Origin: Metarhizium brunneum
Lineage: Eukaryota > Ascomycota > Sordariomycetes > Hypocreales > Clavicipitaceae
DNA length: 64,000 bases
Reading direction: 5' to 3'
Assembly: GCF_013426205.1 (NCBI RefSeq)
Contig: NC_089428.1
Coordinates: forward strand, 1,736,001 to 1,800,000
Shown piece after piece: positions 1 to 10,351 of this stretch. The translations under genes and the position numbers were made by a program. The notes beneath the pieces were generated by a model. The model saw nothing but the letters and a program-made list of their open reading frames with translations. It did not search any database and was not told the origin of the DNA. The first letter of the stretch is position 1. The number at the start of each line of letters is the position of its first letter.

Positions 1-3000
1 TAAAAAAGATGAGGAGGAGGGAGGAGCAGAGAGCGCTAATAACTGGGAAGGATAAGTGACATTAAGCGAATTTGAGAGCGTAGACTGGATGTATATGAAT
101 GTTAGCGAGCACGCGGAACCACAGAGTAACTTACGATGGGCGGGTGATTGGGAAGATTACCGTGTGCGGCCGCCTCTGATGCATTTTGAGGGTGACTTGG
201 AGCATGCTGTGACAAGGGCTCAATAGAGGGCTTGGAGCAATTTACTCAATTCATCTAATAACAGTCTTTGGTATCAAAGGTTCTTAGTTTTTCTTAAGGC
301 CTTAAGAGACCAAAAATATCTATTTATATAAGAAGTTAGTAAGAACTTTCTGCCCTAATCCCGTGACTGTAGCCCTCGTGTAACCAGCTATTTCCGTGTA
401 ACACATGCTCCGGACTTTTGGCGCAGGAGCTAGAAAACTTGGAGACACTTAGAATGCTCGACGAACTCTGGGACACGAACTAATATAGTATAAATATTTT
501 GCTGGTTTTTACTGGCCTAATAATAGTAATAGATGTTGTGTATGTATTTTTACTTGCACCTAATAGCAGGCAGTAGGGGGATACTTGGGGAATACAGGTC
601 TCATGTAAAACCCAAGGATTATAGATATAAGCTAGCTAGGTAGAATGCGGAACTTTTGAGTTATTACGTTGTTCTCAGTGTTTGAGTTTTCCCCTGCTCT
701 TTTGTAGTTAGGTAATAAAGAGCTTTAAGACTTTTTAATTACGTGTATAGCTAGGTACGCCTTAATATATTAGGTTTACAGTGTTGCTCATATCTACCCA
801 CAGTTAGTAACAGGGTAACGTGTAGGTAGCGTGTGGATTTTGAGCCAATCAAATATAGTATATATACAAAAAGCTCGTTGTAACTAGTCCTACGCACATG
901 TACAAGTAATAACTTACCGTTGTGCTCTGGATGACTTGTTGTATTACCCACCTGGCCTACTTGGCCTGCCTTGCTAAATGGCGGTCGGAGATGATCGGGT
1001 TTACAGTAGGGCTGCATCGCTACAAGAACTGTATGGCCGTGCATGATGCGGTGAGGAGGCCTCTCTCAAGGAACCAGACACCTGATATTGGCAGCGGGCA
1101 TGTGGTCTACTTGACTGGTTTCCGATGGTAAGAGACAAATCTCGTCGGTATATATGTAGGTTCGCACCCTCCGGGTACTTTACTCGACTAACGACTTTAT
1201 TATAGGTATATATATACGTTTTATTGGTTGTTGACAGTGGACTTCTAAATTTAAATAAGCCCTTTAACTTATTTTGAGGTAATTGTTGTAAAGGGGAAAA
1301 TACATAGCTGCGCTGGAGGCAGTTGTGAAACATGTTATTTAGTGTCTCTGTGTGTCGTGCCCTCGAGCACAATCTCTGGTCATAATCTCCATCTAGTGCG
1401 TATATTCTGAATCATTAAAGGACGTTGAATTGTTTGTACGAATTAAATCTGCCTAGTATAACACCCGCAACACGAATCATGGGCATCCGGCCAGTTCTCT
1501 GGAGCCTCGCTTTAAGCCTGCAAGCTAGAGTTTGGGACAATATTCTGGTACTACTCAATTTCTCATGTGGGCCGTTAATGATTATGCATTCTCGGCTATA
1601 GTCATTCCTGTAGATCATAGTGGGTAACCGGTTCAGTGTAATATTAGCATCATAGAGGCCATACGGAGTAGTGAGACAAGTATGCATTTAAGCGCGGACG
1701 TGGCCAGAATCCGAGGTTTCTGCAAATTAGTAAAGGAAGAGGATAACATTACACTGCCGTGCCACACAGCATGATTATTTGGGATGGCTTGGGTAAAATG
1801 AGGCTACAACACTTGGGCTGCATGGCCACCTATCGCCGGGTATCAGACGTTGCGCCGAGTGTTGTATGGAAATGGGCGCTTTACAATCATGTCGGCTTAT
1901 AGCAGTCAAGGACTTCCGCCGCAACCATTGTGCGATTGAAGCTGTGAAACCCTGTTGGGACATGGTACAAAAAGACGTTGCAAACTGCATCAACTTGTCA
2001 GGCAAGACCGCATGCGCAGTGTTGGGAGGAGGCCAAGGCTCGGCGAGATACATGCATCGCACTGCACGACACCATCGAGGACCAACAAAGCAATTCTTGG
2101 ATATCGAAGCCAATTAACTGACGGCTTTATAAACCCTACACGCACATGGAGTCATGTAGAGTGTCACCAAGTTGGAACTTCCATGACCAAGATGATGAGC
2201 AGCTCTTTTGGCCTCTGGTGTAACGGTATAGTGAATGGGGAGATGCGGCCACAAACTCGCCACCCTGTATCATTATCTGGGGTAGCTTTCCATCACAGGG
2301 GGAAATTCGTCTGCCTAGTCAGGGGCGGGTGGCGATGGGGGCGCCACAAGCCTTTCTGGGTTCGGTGAAGGTGCCTGTTGTCAGGTGCCGTCTATTTAGC
2401 ATAATAGATCGTTGATGGGATGTACTACTAATCAAGTCCGGTGGTGCCACGCCGCACGTGTTCGAGGTCCCTTTCACATGTAAATGGATAACCTCGTGCT
2501 TTGACAGGTAAGCCATGACGTTGGCCATGCGTTGCCGCCAGGGTCGTGAATTGCGTGAGCTGAAACACTTTAAACGTAAGAGTCATCTTTTGACGCGGCA
2601 AGTCGACGAAACGCGCAAGACGCACATGCGGACTCGGACACGACGGCTTGTGCAGCTACAGGAGACCTGTCCTGATGTTGAGATTTGGTTTGATGGGCAT
2701 TGGGGCTCGCTATTACTCGTCATGTCAATCCGTCATGTTCCGTTTGCGGTTGACAGGCTCTCTTCAGGCTCGATAAATTGGGGGAATAGAGACACTCGTG
2801 AACTGGAGGGTAAAACTGAAACCCCACCAACCAAACATGAGAAGAATGAACCATTTTTTTTTTCACACGTGAATGGAAGCAGACGCAGGCGACATCGACC
2901 CCCGGCGCCACCGAGAGTCCAGCCCACCACTCACGGTGGCTCGCAATCGCAACCATTGCCGGATTAGGAAAGGGAAACACGGGGAGCATCAGCCCACTGG

Positions 3001-3680
3001 CTCTTTGAGATCTGTGCAATCCGATCCGTCCACATGGCATCGAGGGGCGCGAGACAATGAGGCCAGACCCTGAGGCTGAAAAGTTCAACTGTTTGGTCAT
3101 GATGGCTGCAAAAGGCGGCTCCTGTCTGCGTCTTGTGCCCGACACCTAACCCAGGCTGTGACAACGTATTCCGCCGGATGGTTCATCACAACGGCAGCAA
3201 GCAGGTGGCCAGGTAGAAGCAAGGGCTTGCAAGGGAGGGAGAAGAGTGTTGATGTCCAACGACTCTCCCTGCACATGCCAACCTTGTGCCGCCGCATGTT
3301 GGTTCCAGGACGCGAAATACATAGACATGACGCAGCGGGGGGGGGGCGTCAAATCCGGAGACTCTCGCAATCCAATCCGGGGCATCTGGACAAGAAGGCC
3401 ATTAGCCAAAAACCTGGGGTTGTCGCTTGACGAGAGGCCTGATCCCCTTCACATGTTTTGAGGATGGCAGAGATGGTCCGGCGCTCCGTCCCGCCAGGCG
3501 TCTTCTCTCCACAAACGCACCACCAAGTTTAGGTTTACACCTTGTTGAGAGTCAGACTCCAGTGGCGAGTCGCGCATATAATTACGGCCGGGCCGCCGCG
3601 TCTCTGCAACTTGAAGCAGAAGAACAACGCCTCACACTGCAGACAAACTCAACACAGCCGTCTGTGAACCAGCTTGCTCC
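1..3680. other. Gene-poor left end, no supportable gene
   Basis: About 3.7 kb in which I see no convincing gene. The first 1.4 kb is AT-rich with only short open frames and looks like decayed DNA. From about 2.5 kb the composition becomes more balanced and probably includes the promoter of the hydroxylase gene that starts at 3748. An acidic tail-like frame ending at a TAA at 53-55 could be the last codons of a gene lying to the left, but 17 codons cannot be identified. Confidence 0.5.
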
Positions 3681-3700
3681 TTTTTTTTTTTTTTTTTTTT
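3681..3700 (+). repeat. T20 homopolymer tract
   Basis: A run of 20 T lies 48 bp upstream of the start codon at 3748. Poly(dT) tracts close to fungal start sites can exclude nucleosomes or fall in the 5' leader. Any role here is inference, and the length may vary between isolates. Confidence 0.9.
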
Positions 3701-3747
3701 AGCAAGCAAAAGGCATCGGCCCTTGACACAGACACCCTGCGGCCACC

Positions 3748-4800
3748 ATGTCCGACACCAAGCCCAACCCCAAAGACTCCATGAAGTCTACCTGGCGGAC
3801 CAAGGACCGCCGGCAATGGAACCTCGCCCACTGGTTCTACGAGATGACCGACGTGCATCCCACCAACCTGCACGACGACATCCCCGTGCACCAAAAGTCA
3901 GAAAAGGTGCCCTACCTGTCCGACTGGCTGATGCACCGCTGGGTCATCGTCCACGCGGCGCTCCCCCTCGCCCTGCACCAGCTCTACGTCCACTACACGG
4001 GCGTCAACCTCACGGCCCTGCAGGCCTTCCTCTTCTACAGCGTCGCCTTCAAGCTCATCGCCATCCGCGAGATCCACATGCTCCGCGCCATGGGCCACCG
4101 GCACGGCTTCCTCGACGGCGACGCCCACGAGCGCGACGGCGTGCCCGACGTCGGCGTCTGGAAGGTGATGCGCTCGCTCGTCTCGACGTCCACCTTCCGC
4201 CCCGTCTTCACCGTCTTCCTCGCCTACCGCGCGTCCGAGGCCCCCGCCGACATGAGCTGGTGGTGGATGCCGCTCGAGGCCGGGCTCTACGGCATCGTCC
4301 TCGACTTCTGGTTCTACTGGTACCACCGCCTGATGCACGAGGTCGGCGGCCTGTGGCAGTTCCACCGCACCCACCACCTCACCAAGCACCCGAACCCGCT
4401 GCTGACCCTGTACGCCGACACCGAGCAGGAGATTTTCGACATTGCCGGCATCCCGCTGCTGACCTACTTTTCTATGAAGCTCATGGGCATGCCGATGGGT
4501 TTTTACGAGTGGTGGATCTGCCACCAGTACGTTGTGTTTGCGGAGCTGGCTGGCCACAGTGGCCTGCGTCTTCACGCCACGCCTCCGAATGTGCTTACCG
4601 TCTTTTTGCGCATGTTTGACGCTGAGCTTATTATCGAGGACCATGACTTGCACCACCGCAAGGGGTGGAAGTCGAGCGGCAACTATGGCAAGCAGACCCG
4701 TTTGTGGGACCGCGTCTTTGGCACCTGCAAGGACCGGATTGAGTGTGGCTCGACGAATGTTGATTACGAGAACCAGGCGAGTATGCCTATTTTCTTCTGA
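3748..4800 (+). CDS. Sterol desaturase / fatty acid hydroxylase superfamily protein
   Basis: A single-exon, 350-residue integral membrane di-iron oxygenase of the sterol desaturase/fatty acid hydroxylase superfamily. Members hydroxylate or desaturate lipids or sterols in the ER membrane. The three histidine clusters are present: HRLMH (193-197), HRTHH (206-210) and HDLHH (299-303). Extra His residues at 259 and 270 lie in the stretch between clusters two and three. Hydrophobic stretches lie around residues 64-82, 88-106, 150-165 and 175-192. The start ATG has a strong context (GCCACCATG) and follows a T20 tract. The N-terminus carries no signal peptide and the C-terminus lacks a KKXX retrieval signal. 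The substrate cannot be told from sequence: C-4 methylsterol oxidase-like and sphingolipid/fatty-acid hydroxylases are both possible. It stands alone, with no pathway genes beside it. Confidence 0.88.
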   Translation: MSDTKPNPKDSMKSTWRTKDRRQWNLAHWFYEMTDVHPTNLHDDIPVHQKSEKVPYLSDWLMHRWVIVHAALPLALHQLYVHYTGVNLTALQAFLFYSVAFKLIAIREIHMLRAMGHRHGFLDGDAHERDGVPDVGVWKVMRSLVSTSTFRPVFTVFLAYRASEAPADMSWWWMPLEAGLYGIVLDFWFYWYHRLMHEVGGLWQFHRTHHLTKHPNPLLTLYADTEQEIFDIAGIPLLTYFSMKLMGMPMGFYEWWICHQYVVFAELAGHSGLRLHATPPNVLTVFLRMFDAELIIEDHDLHHRKGWKSSGNYGKQTRLWDRVFGTCKDRIECGSTNVDYENQASMPIFF

Positions 4801-5059
4801 GTGCTCATGTGGAGATGCCCGTGCAGAAGGGTTGGAGGTGAAAAAGAAGGCGGCGAGGGCTGGAAGGCCGGCACCTTGGAATTTCCGGTTGGCTCGATTA
4901 GATGAAGTTTTTGCGTTGCAATTCCTGTGTTGAGCATAGAAGAGATATCCCCGTTATGAAATGTACGAATAAAAATCTATTATTAAAATGTGTGTACGAG
5001 CGTCATTCTATAAATGTGTACTACTTGATCAGTAGATGTCTTCATCTCCACCATGCCTC

Positions 5060-5988
5060 TCACAGCATCATGGCGGCAAATCCAGCAACAGCCATGGCTC
5101 CGGCGCTCAGGCCGTTGACATTGGCGCCGGCAACTACGGCAGAAGTACCGGTGGGCTGGGCACCGGTTGCAGTCTGGACAGCAGGGCAGCCAGCGCCGGT
5201 CTTTTCGTCACAGCCGCCCTGGGGCGCCGGCGTCGGGTTACCAGAGCCGCCAGGGTTGCCGTTGCTGCCGCCGTTGCTGCCTCCGTTGCCTCCCGGGTTA
5301 CCGCCGTTGCTTCCGGGGTTGCCCCCATTACTTCCAGGGTTACCGCCGTTGTTGCCACAGTCCTTTCCATTGCACTCGTTGCCACCGTTATTACCATTAT
5401 TACCACCGTTGCCTCCGGGGTTGACGCCATTGCCTCCAGGGTTGCCACCGTTGCCGCCATTGTTACCGCAGTCCTTTCCATTACACTCGCTGCCTCCGCC
5501 GTTGCCGCCGTTACCCCCAGGATTGCCGCCGTTGCTGCCGCAATCCTCCCCATCGCACCCATGGTCTCCGCCATTGTTACCGCCGCCGTTGCCGCCATGG
5601 CCGCAATCCTCACCGCCGGAGCAGACGGGTTGGGCCGTAGGCGTGGCCGTGGGCTTGAACCAGCCGGTCTTGGTCAAGGTGCAAGGGCAGTCTACAGTAC
5701 GATTTAGCAACATGGTCTCAAGGAAGCAGGGAGAAGGGCCAACGTACTGGTGATGGTAAGAGTAGTAGCCTTGCTGACGGTATAAGTCATGTTGCCAATG
5801 GGAATAGTGGTAGGCACCTGACAAGATTAGCACACACAGACCATGGGACATATTGATATGCCGAGTCCAACACATACAGGACAGTAGGTAGTATAAGCAG
5901 TGTCGGTGATGGTGACAATCTCGGTGCGGTTCTGAGCCAGGGCAGGGGCGACGAGAGCGCCAGCAGCGAGAACTTGAGAGGCCTTCAT
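5060..5988 (-). CDS. GPI-anchored cell wall protein with Gly/Asn repeats (CCG-6-like N-terminus)
   Basis: Three exons (5878-5988, 5748-5817, 5060-5691) give 270 residues in closed frame. Residues 1-19 are a signal peptide (cleavage after ALA). The next ~45 residues have a Thr/Tyr-rich pattern with TTYCP and TNCPCTL, resembling the N-terminus of fungal clock-controlled protein 6 (CCG-6)-type wall proteins. The middle is a low-complexity Gly/Asn/Pro region carrying four spaced Cys units (one CSGGEDC, one CDGEDC, two CNGKDC). A further Cys pair precedes a Thr/Ala stretch and a hydrophobic C-terminal tail ending AVAGFAAMML, a typical GPI-attachment signal. The protein therefore probably reaches the cell surface and is linked to the wall glucan. 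Family placement is by memory of the N-terminal pattern. The repeats are expected to vary in length between strains. Confidence 0.85.
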
Positions 5989-8550
5989 GTTGACGAATAT
6001 TCAAACAATACCTGAGAAAAGGATAAACAAGTATGGATATTAATTTTTCAAAAAGTTTCTTGAGAATAGAACGTCCACTGGAGCGAGTGTATACAGTTGG
6101 GAGTAGCAACAAGTGATTGTTCAGCCGGACACAACATCCATCCAGCAGCCATAACACCCCGATTATATAGCCATTTCGAAAACGAGGGGAAAAAATTTCC
6201 CAAGGTCCCAATGAATAAGCTTCGTGGAAGGAATGCTGACGGACGGTGAGACCTCGGTGTTCAGCAGCGCAGGTGGAGAGGTGGTGGATGAGCATCCACG
6301 ATACCAATCCACCGCGAGCCGGGGTGGGATCCGCCCATACTAATACAATATTCTCAAAATAGCCTTGTGAACTGATCCTTTGTGGCACGGGAATCGCCAA
6401 TAGTCCCGCGGGACGTGTCTGTTTGCGGAACAATGGTAGACGGGGAGGAATTCTGCCCCTGGGCGCGGCATCACAATGTGTGACCGATGCCGCCACGGTT
6501 GCGCATCACCCCTGAGTAATATCAAAACGCGCCACGATAATAGCGGCACCAAGATGCTCAAAATAGAATAATAGAATACGCGTCAAATCTGTCTTACAAA
6601 CAAAGAGAGCCAGTCACGATGGTGTTTGAATTCATCAACGTCGCCTTTTTTGGCCCCGTTGATAAACTGCCAAGTTGGCTCGCCAAGCACGAAAAAGCGC
6701 TCCGGACAAGCCGATAGGCTGGAGTAGCTTGGACGGAACCGGCTGCCATTGCAACACTTGCCCGTCTGGATAGTAAAGGCCGCATAACTAGTTACAAAAG
6801 AGGCAACACTAACACCTTAACAAGCAACCTAGAAGGGGCCCATCTGCGCGCCATGGAACCTCTCGTTGCACAGGATGACAAGATGCAACATCCTTATCGC
6901 CTTGCAGCCTTGGCGTTCAGATCGAATTCTCTAACCAGATGCGCTCGCAGATCGGGAATCTCATGTATTGGTTCTACTTTGCCCGCTGGCCACGGAGCAA
7001 TCCCATCCACGATTCAGAGCTTTTGCTAGACCACTTTGATTTCCAAGGCACATCCGTATATGGCCGCATATTCACTACTTGCAAGTTAGGAAAACAAAAG
7101 GGCTCCACCAGCGCGTCCACGAACTTTTGTTAGTAGACCGGTGCTCCGGCCTTCACCCGATGCGGCATACCGGCGGCTGCCATTCCCTTTAGAGCCATTT
7201 CGACGAGAAGCAAGTCTGTTTCTGCGTCATGCGAGGTCATGGTTGATGAGTGCCGTCTTTCCGGGCCAAAATATCTGGAGGTCCAATGATGCATGCGGCT
7301 ACTGGATAGTGTTCTTTTCTTTGGCTACCGTGGAGTCGAACGTTATTTGCCTAGCTGGACGAAAAGTCAGACAAATATAACACAGCCCTCTGGGGTTAAT
7401 ACCAACCTAGAGCAGTTTCTTTGGGGCTTGCATCATGGGAGACATGTTCAGCGAACTGGAGCTGCTCAACACGGCGAACGGCCTTCCAGCCGCAGTAAGT
7501 TGCTTAGCGTGAGTCAGAAAAGTCTGACAACATTGAACTTACACTATCAATGCAATGCAAGGCTCAATGAAAGAATGGCGGCTTCCTATCTTTTACTTGG
7601 TAGGCTGCTCGGAAGTTTTCCAAATCATGGTATGAGTCTCGATAGTAGGGTATCTTCACAACACACCAAACTCCTTTGTCACCGGCGGTCCGCCTCCGCA
7701 TTTTGATCACATATCACACAATAGTTGCATTATTTTGTCTTTGCAAAACTATTGTGTGTAACCCTCAGACACCTCCCGCCTCTGAGCACTGTTCCCAAAG
7801 ACGCCTTTTACCTAGGTGGCTATGCAACATTGCGGCCGTTGATAGGCCTATAAAAATCAACTGGTGTGAAGATTGACGCACGATACACTTGTCTCCCGGG
7901 AGGCAAGATATCGCGCTGATATGCTCCACATGCTAGTCTTTCTGCACAGATTTTCCCGGGACCATCTTCTCCAAGGATGTCAAGTGAGTCTCGGGACTTT
8001 CTCATCACTTGGCCGTTTCAGATTGAAAGATTTCTTGCTGAACGATGGTAGGGTTTAATTGAGACGCTGCACAACTGCGGGAGGGTGACAAGGGCAGGGT
8101 AACCGGGCTTGGAACGAAAGGTTCAATTCAATCTATAATAATCGACTTTGGGTTATTAAAGCTCCTCAGTTTAGTACCAGGCCTTCAGAGACAGAAGGTC
8201 CCTATAAATACAGGAAGTCGGTGAGAGCTGTGTGCCTGAGACATGCCTTGGAGAAGATTGTCCCTGGAAAATCTTTGCAGAAAGTCTAGCGTGTGGGGAT
8301 ATAGCAGCCCTCGCTTGTGACCGACTTCGGGCCTCGTGACCGTTGCCTTTGTTGTTGTGTAACCTTTGTTGGCCTAACGCCCTTTGTTGTGTGCCAACAC
8401 TGCCAACCGTGTAACAGGGAGAGAGGCGGCAAAGGATCTGGGACTACGCATGCAGCTTCTAATCTGTTGAATGCCCATCTATTCAACCCAACCATTTGCT
8501 TCTCTAAATGAAGTAATCCTTGTCCGTGGCCATACTCACCCCTACGAGCT
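5989..8550. other. 2.5 kb with no recognisable gene
   Basis: Upstream half is the promoter side of the GPI-protein gene. The rest has only short overlapping frames on both strands, none with a domain I know. A frame from an ATG at 7435, with a possible intron starting at 7494, can be read as a short protein but matches nothing recognised and is not called. The stretch leads into a transporter pseudogene, so it may be decayed coding or transposon DNA. Confidence 0.4.
6163..6169 (-). promoter_or_regulatory. Possible TATA box of the GPI-protein gene
   Basis: TATATAA reads on the minus strand about 175 bp upstream of the start codon at 5988. The position suits a TATA element with a long 5' leader. 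Unproven. Confidence 0.35.
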
Positions 8551-9567
8551 TCACACCTCCCAGCCAAGGGTGTCGGCTGCGGTCAGCGCAACTGCGACAA
8601 GGCTGGCAAGAATCTCCCCAAGTAATAGTCCACTTGCAAAGATTATGACATGTCCTGCCTTCCTATCATTACGCCGCCTTGCGTCTAGTAAAGAAAGCCA
8701 CCAATGGCACGGGTTATAGTGAAAGATAATGTGTCGTATATCCCCACCGCAATGGTAGTTTTTGGATTCAGATACCCAAGGTCCCCGTAGGACAGGACAA
8801 CTAGTCGCTTGTACCAAGAGTAAATGCAACACTACTAGGAAGGAATTTCTCCCACCACCGGCCTGAGTAGCGAACCTTGACCGCCGCAGGGGCTGCGAAT
8901 GAATCGACTGATCACCTTGGAACAGTTCAAGGCCGTGCGGCATTGTGTCTTGCTCTGGTGAGATGTTTGGTGTCGGATCCCCGTCCGCGTGAAGGGTCGA
9001 TGCCCCGTGGTGAAGAGTATGTATCAAATTAGTGGTAACACGGGCTCCAGGCCAAGGTAAATCCTGCCGTTGAATGAAATGCGGCCTCAGCCAAGCAGCA
9101 AAGACGAGATCAAAGAAGCACAGAGAAATACTTCAAAGCACCAGCCTCTCCCATGGCAGTATCAACGGTCTGTTGTCCCTTAGTCCAACGAGATACTCCA
9201 GAGCGGGAATCACCCCGATAAAGCCTATAGTGACAGGCACGGCGCCAGTAGTCGTCGCCACGCTGACGAGCAAGACATTCTTAGCGGGCAGAAGCGGCAC
9301 CGTGATGTATCGCAAGACGAGCTTTAATCCTGCGAAGCCTAGCGGACTGGAGGCCATGGACATTTAGATGACGACTCCAATACGAAGGCCGTAGTAGACA
9401 TTAGAAATAGGAATCAGGACTCCGATGGCAAGGCCAGGTACGACTGCGCGAGGAGCCAGGCCGTCCTCAATGTTGTGAGCCGCCAGCGCGGCAGGCTGGA
9501 GTTGGGAGGGGAGTATCAGCTCGGCAGACTTGGCCACCCGTCCTGGCGTCAACCGAAGACTCGTCAA
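8551..9567 (-). pseudogene. OPT-family oligopeptide transporter pseudogene
   Basis: Minus-strand remains of a fungal OPT (oligopeptide/siderophore) transporter. The order of family landmarks is kept: GLAIGVLIPISNVYYGL (TM1 region, near 9400), then an in-frame stop at 9364-9366, then FAGLKLVL and NVLLVSVATTTGAVPVTIGF followed by GVIPALEYL (9363-9180). After a further stop near 9082 comes the loop equivalent to the family's PSGTA-LI--LHG segment (about 9000-9060), then a TM segment ending VLRG (near 8790), and last ASGLLLGEILASLVA near the usual C-terminus (8560-8640). Intact family members have about 700-800 residues. Here only about 340 codons of space remain, so the middle of the protein is deleted. 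At least two stops and a frame change confirm loss of function. No domesticated partial product is apparent. Confidence 0.8.
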
Positions 9568-10351
9568 GCTTTAGCCGCTCATACACCTGGGAATGCAAAG
9601 AGAGTCGTGGTGTCTTGTGCAAAGCTGATATTTGTCTGCCCGAGGTGGCATGGCACATGCACTGGCTGAAAGAAGCAGTTCAACGGTCTGGTGGCCGATT
9701 TCGCTCGCATCCTTACTGCGCCACTAGCAAGAGCCGAAATTCGTGAACCATCTAGTGCAAGATATTGGTTTAGTAAACCAGGGCTAGAACGATGACCTTG
9801 GGTGAGGTGTTTTGCATCTTCATTAGGCGAGCGGCTGTCATCAAGGTCCGGGTATGGTGGGGTTATATATACCATTGATTACATTTTATGAGAAAATAAT
9901 ACCCAAAGATGTTATGAAATATATATTAAGAGATTGGGGTTTTTTTTTACCGCGTCACGAGCTTGCTGCCAATCGTGCCAAAGCCGGTGTTGAAGCTGTT
10001 GAAGCTCATCGCCACTGCCTAAAAAAAAAAGAAGCTTCAAGCGCGATGGGGTTTACCTGACGAAACCCATCGACTATGACAGCATTTTGCACTGGAGTAG
10101 ACCCATGGTTTCTTCGACGATTAGCGCTTTGTTGCAGTACATCATCTGAGCGCGTACAGCGCCATGATACTACTATCCCATTCAACAAGTCAAGTCGAAC
10201 AGCATTGCGAACCTCGGGGCCTTGCATGTCGTCTTCTCTTGCAGCTAGCAGCCGTCAACATTGGTCAGGAGAAGTAAGACGCAATCCGCCAGATTGCGGT
10301 TTCGCCTTGGACAATCAGCTGAAACTTAAGAGCTAGGAGCTCAAGTGATGG
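9568..10351. other. Intergenic stretch between OPT pseudogene and helicase gene
   Basis: No gene seen. A short AT-rich island lies near 9870-9940. Part of the stretch upstream of 9567 could be the decayed N-terminus of the OPT pseudogene, but no family motif is readable there. The rest is the 3' flank of the helicase gene. Confidence 0.5.

Noticed and set aside
1..55. Acidic C-terminal-looking frame at the left edge (KKDEEEGGAESANNWEG then stop)
   Set aside because: Only 17 codons are visible; AT-rich decayed surroundings make chance likely.
5036..5753. Pro/Leu-rich or Ala/Val-rich plus-strand frames over the GPI-protein gene
   Set aside because: They are the reverse-strand reading of the Gly/Asn repeats. 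The minus strand gives signal peptide, Cys units and GPI signal with clean introns.
7435..7660. Possible two-exon short gene starting MGDMFSELELLNTANGLPAA
   Set aside because: A plausible intron exists (from 7494), but the product is short, matches nothing and its 3' continuation cannot be resolved.
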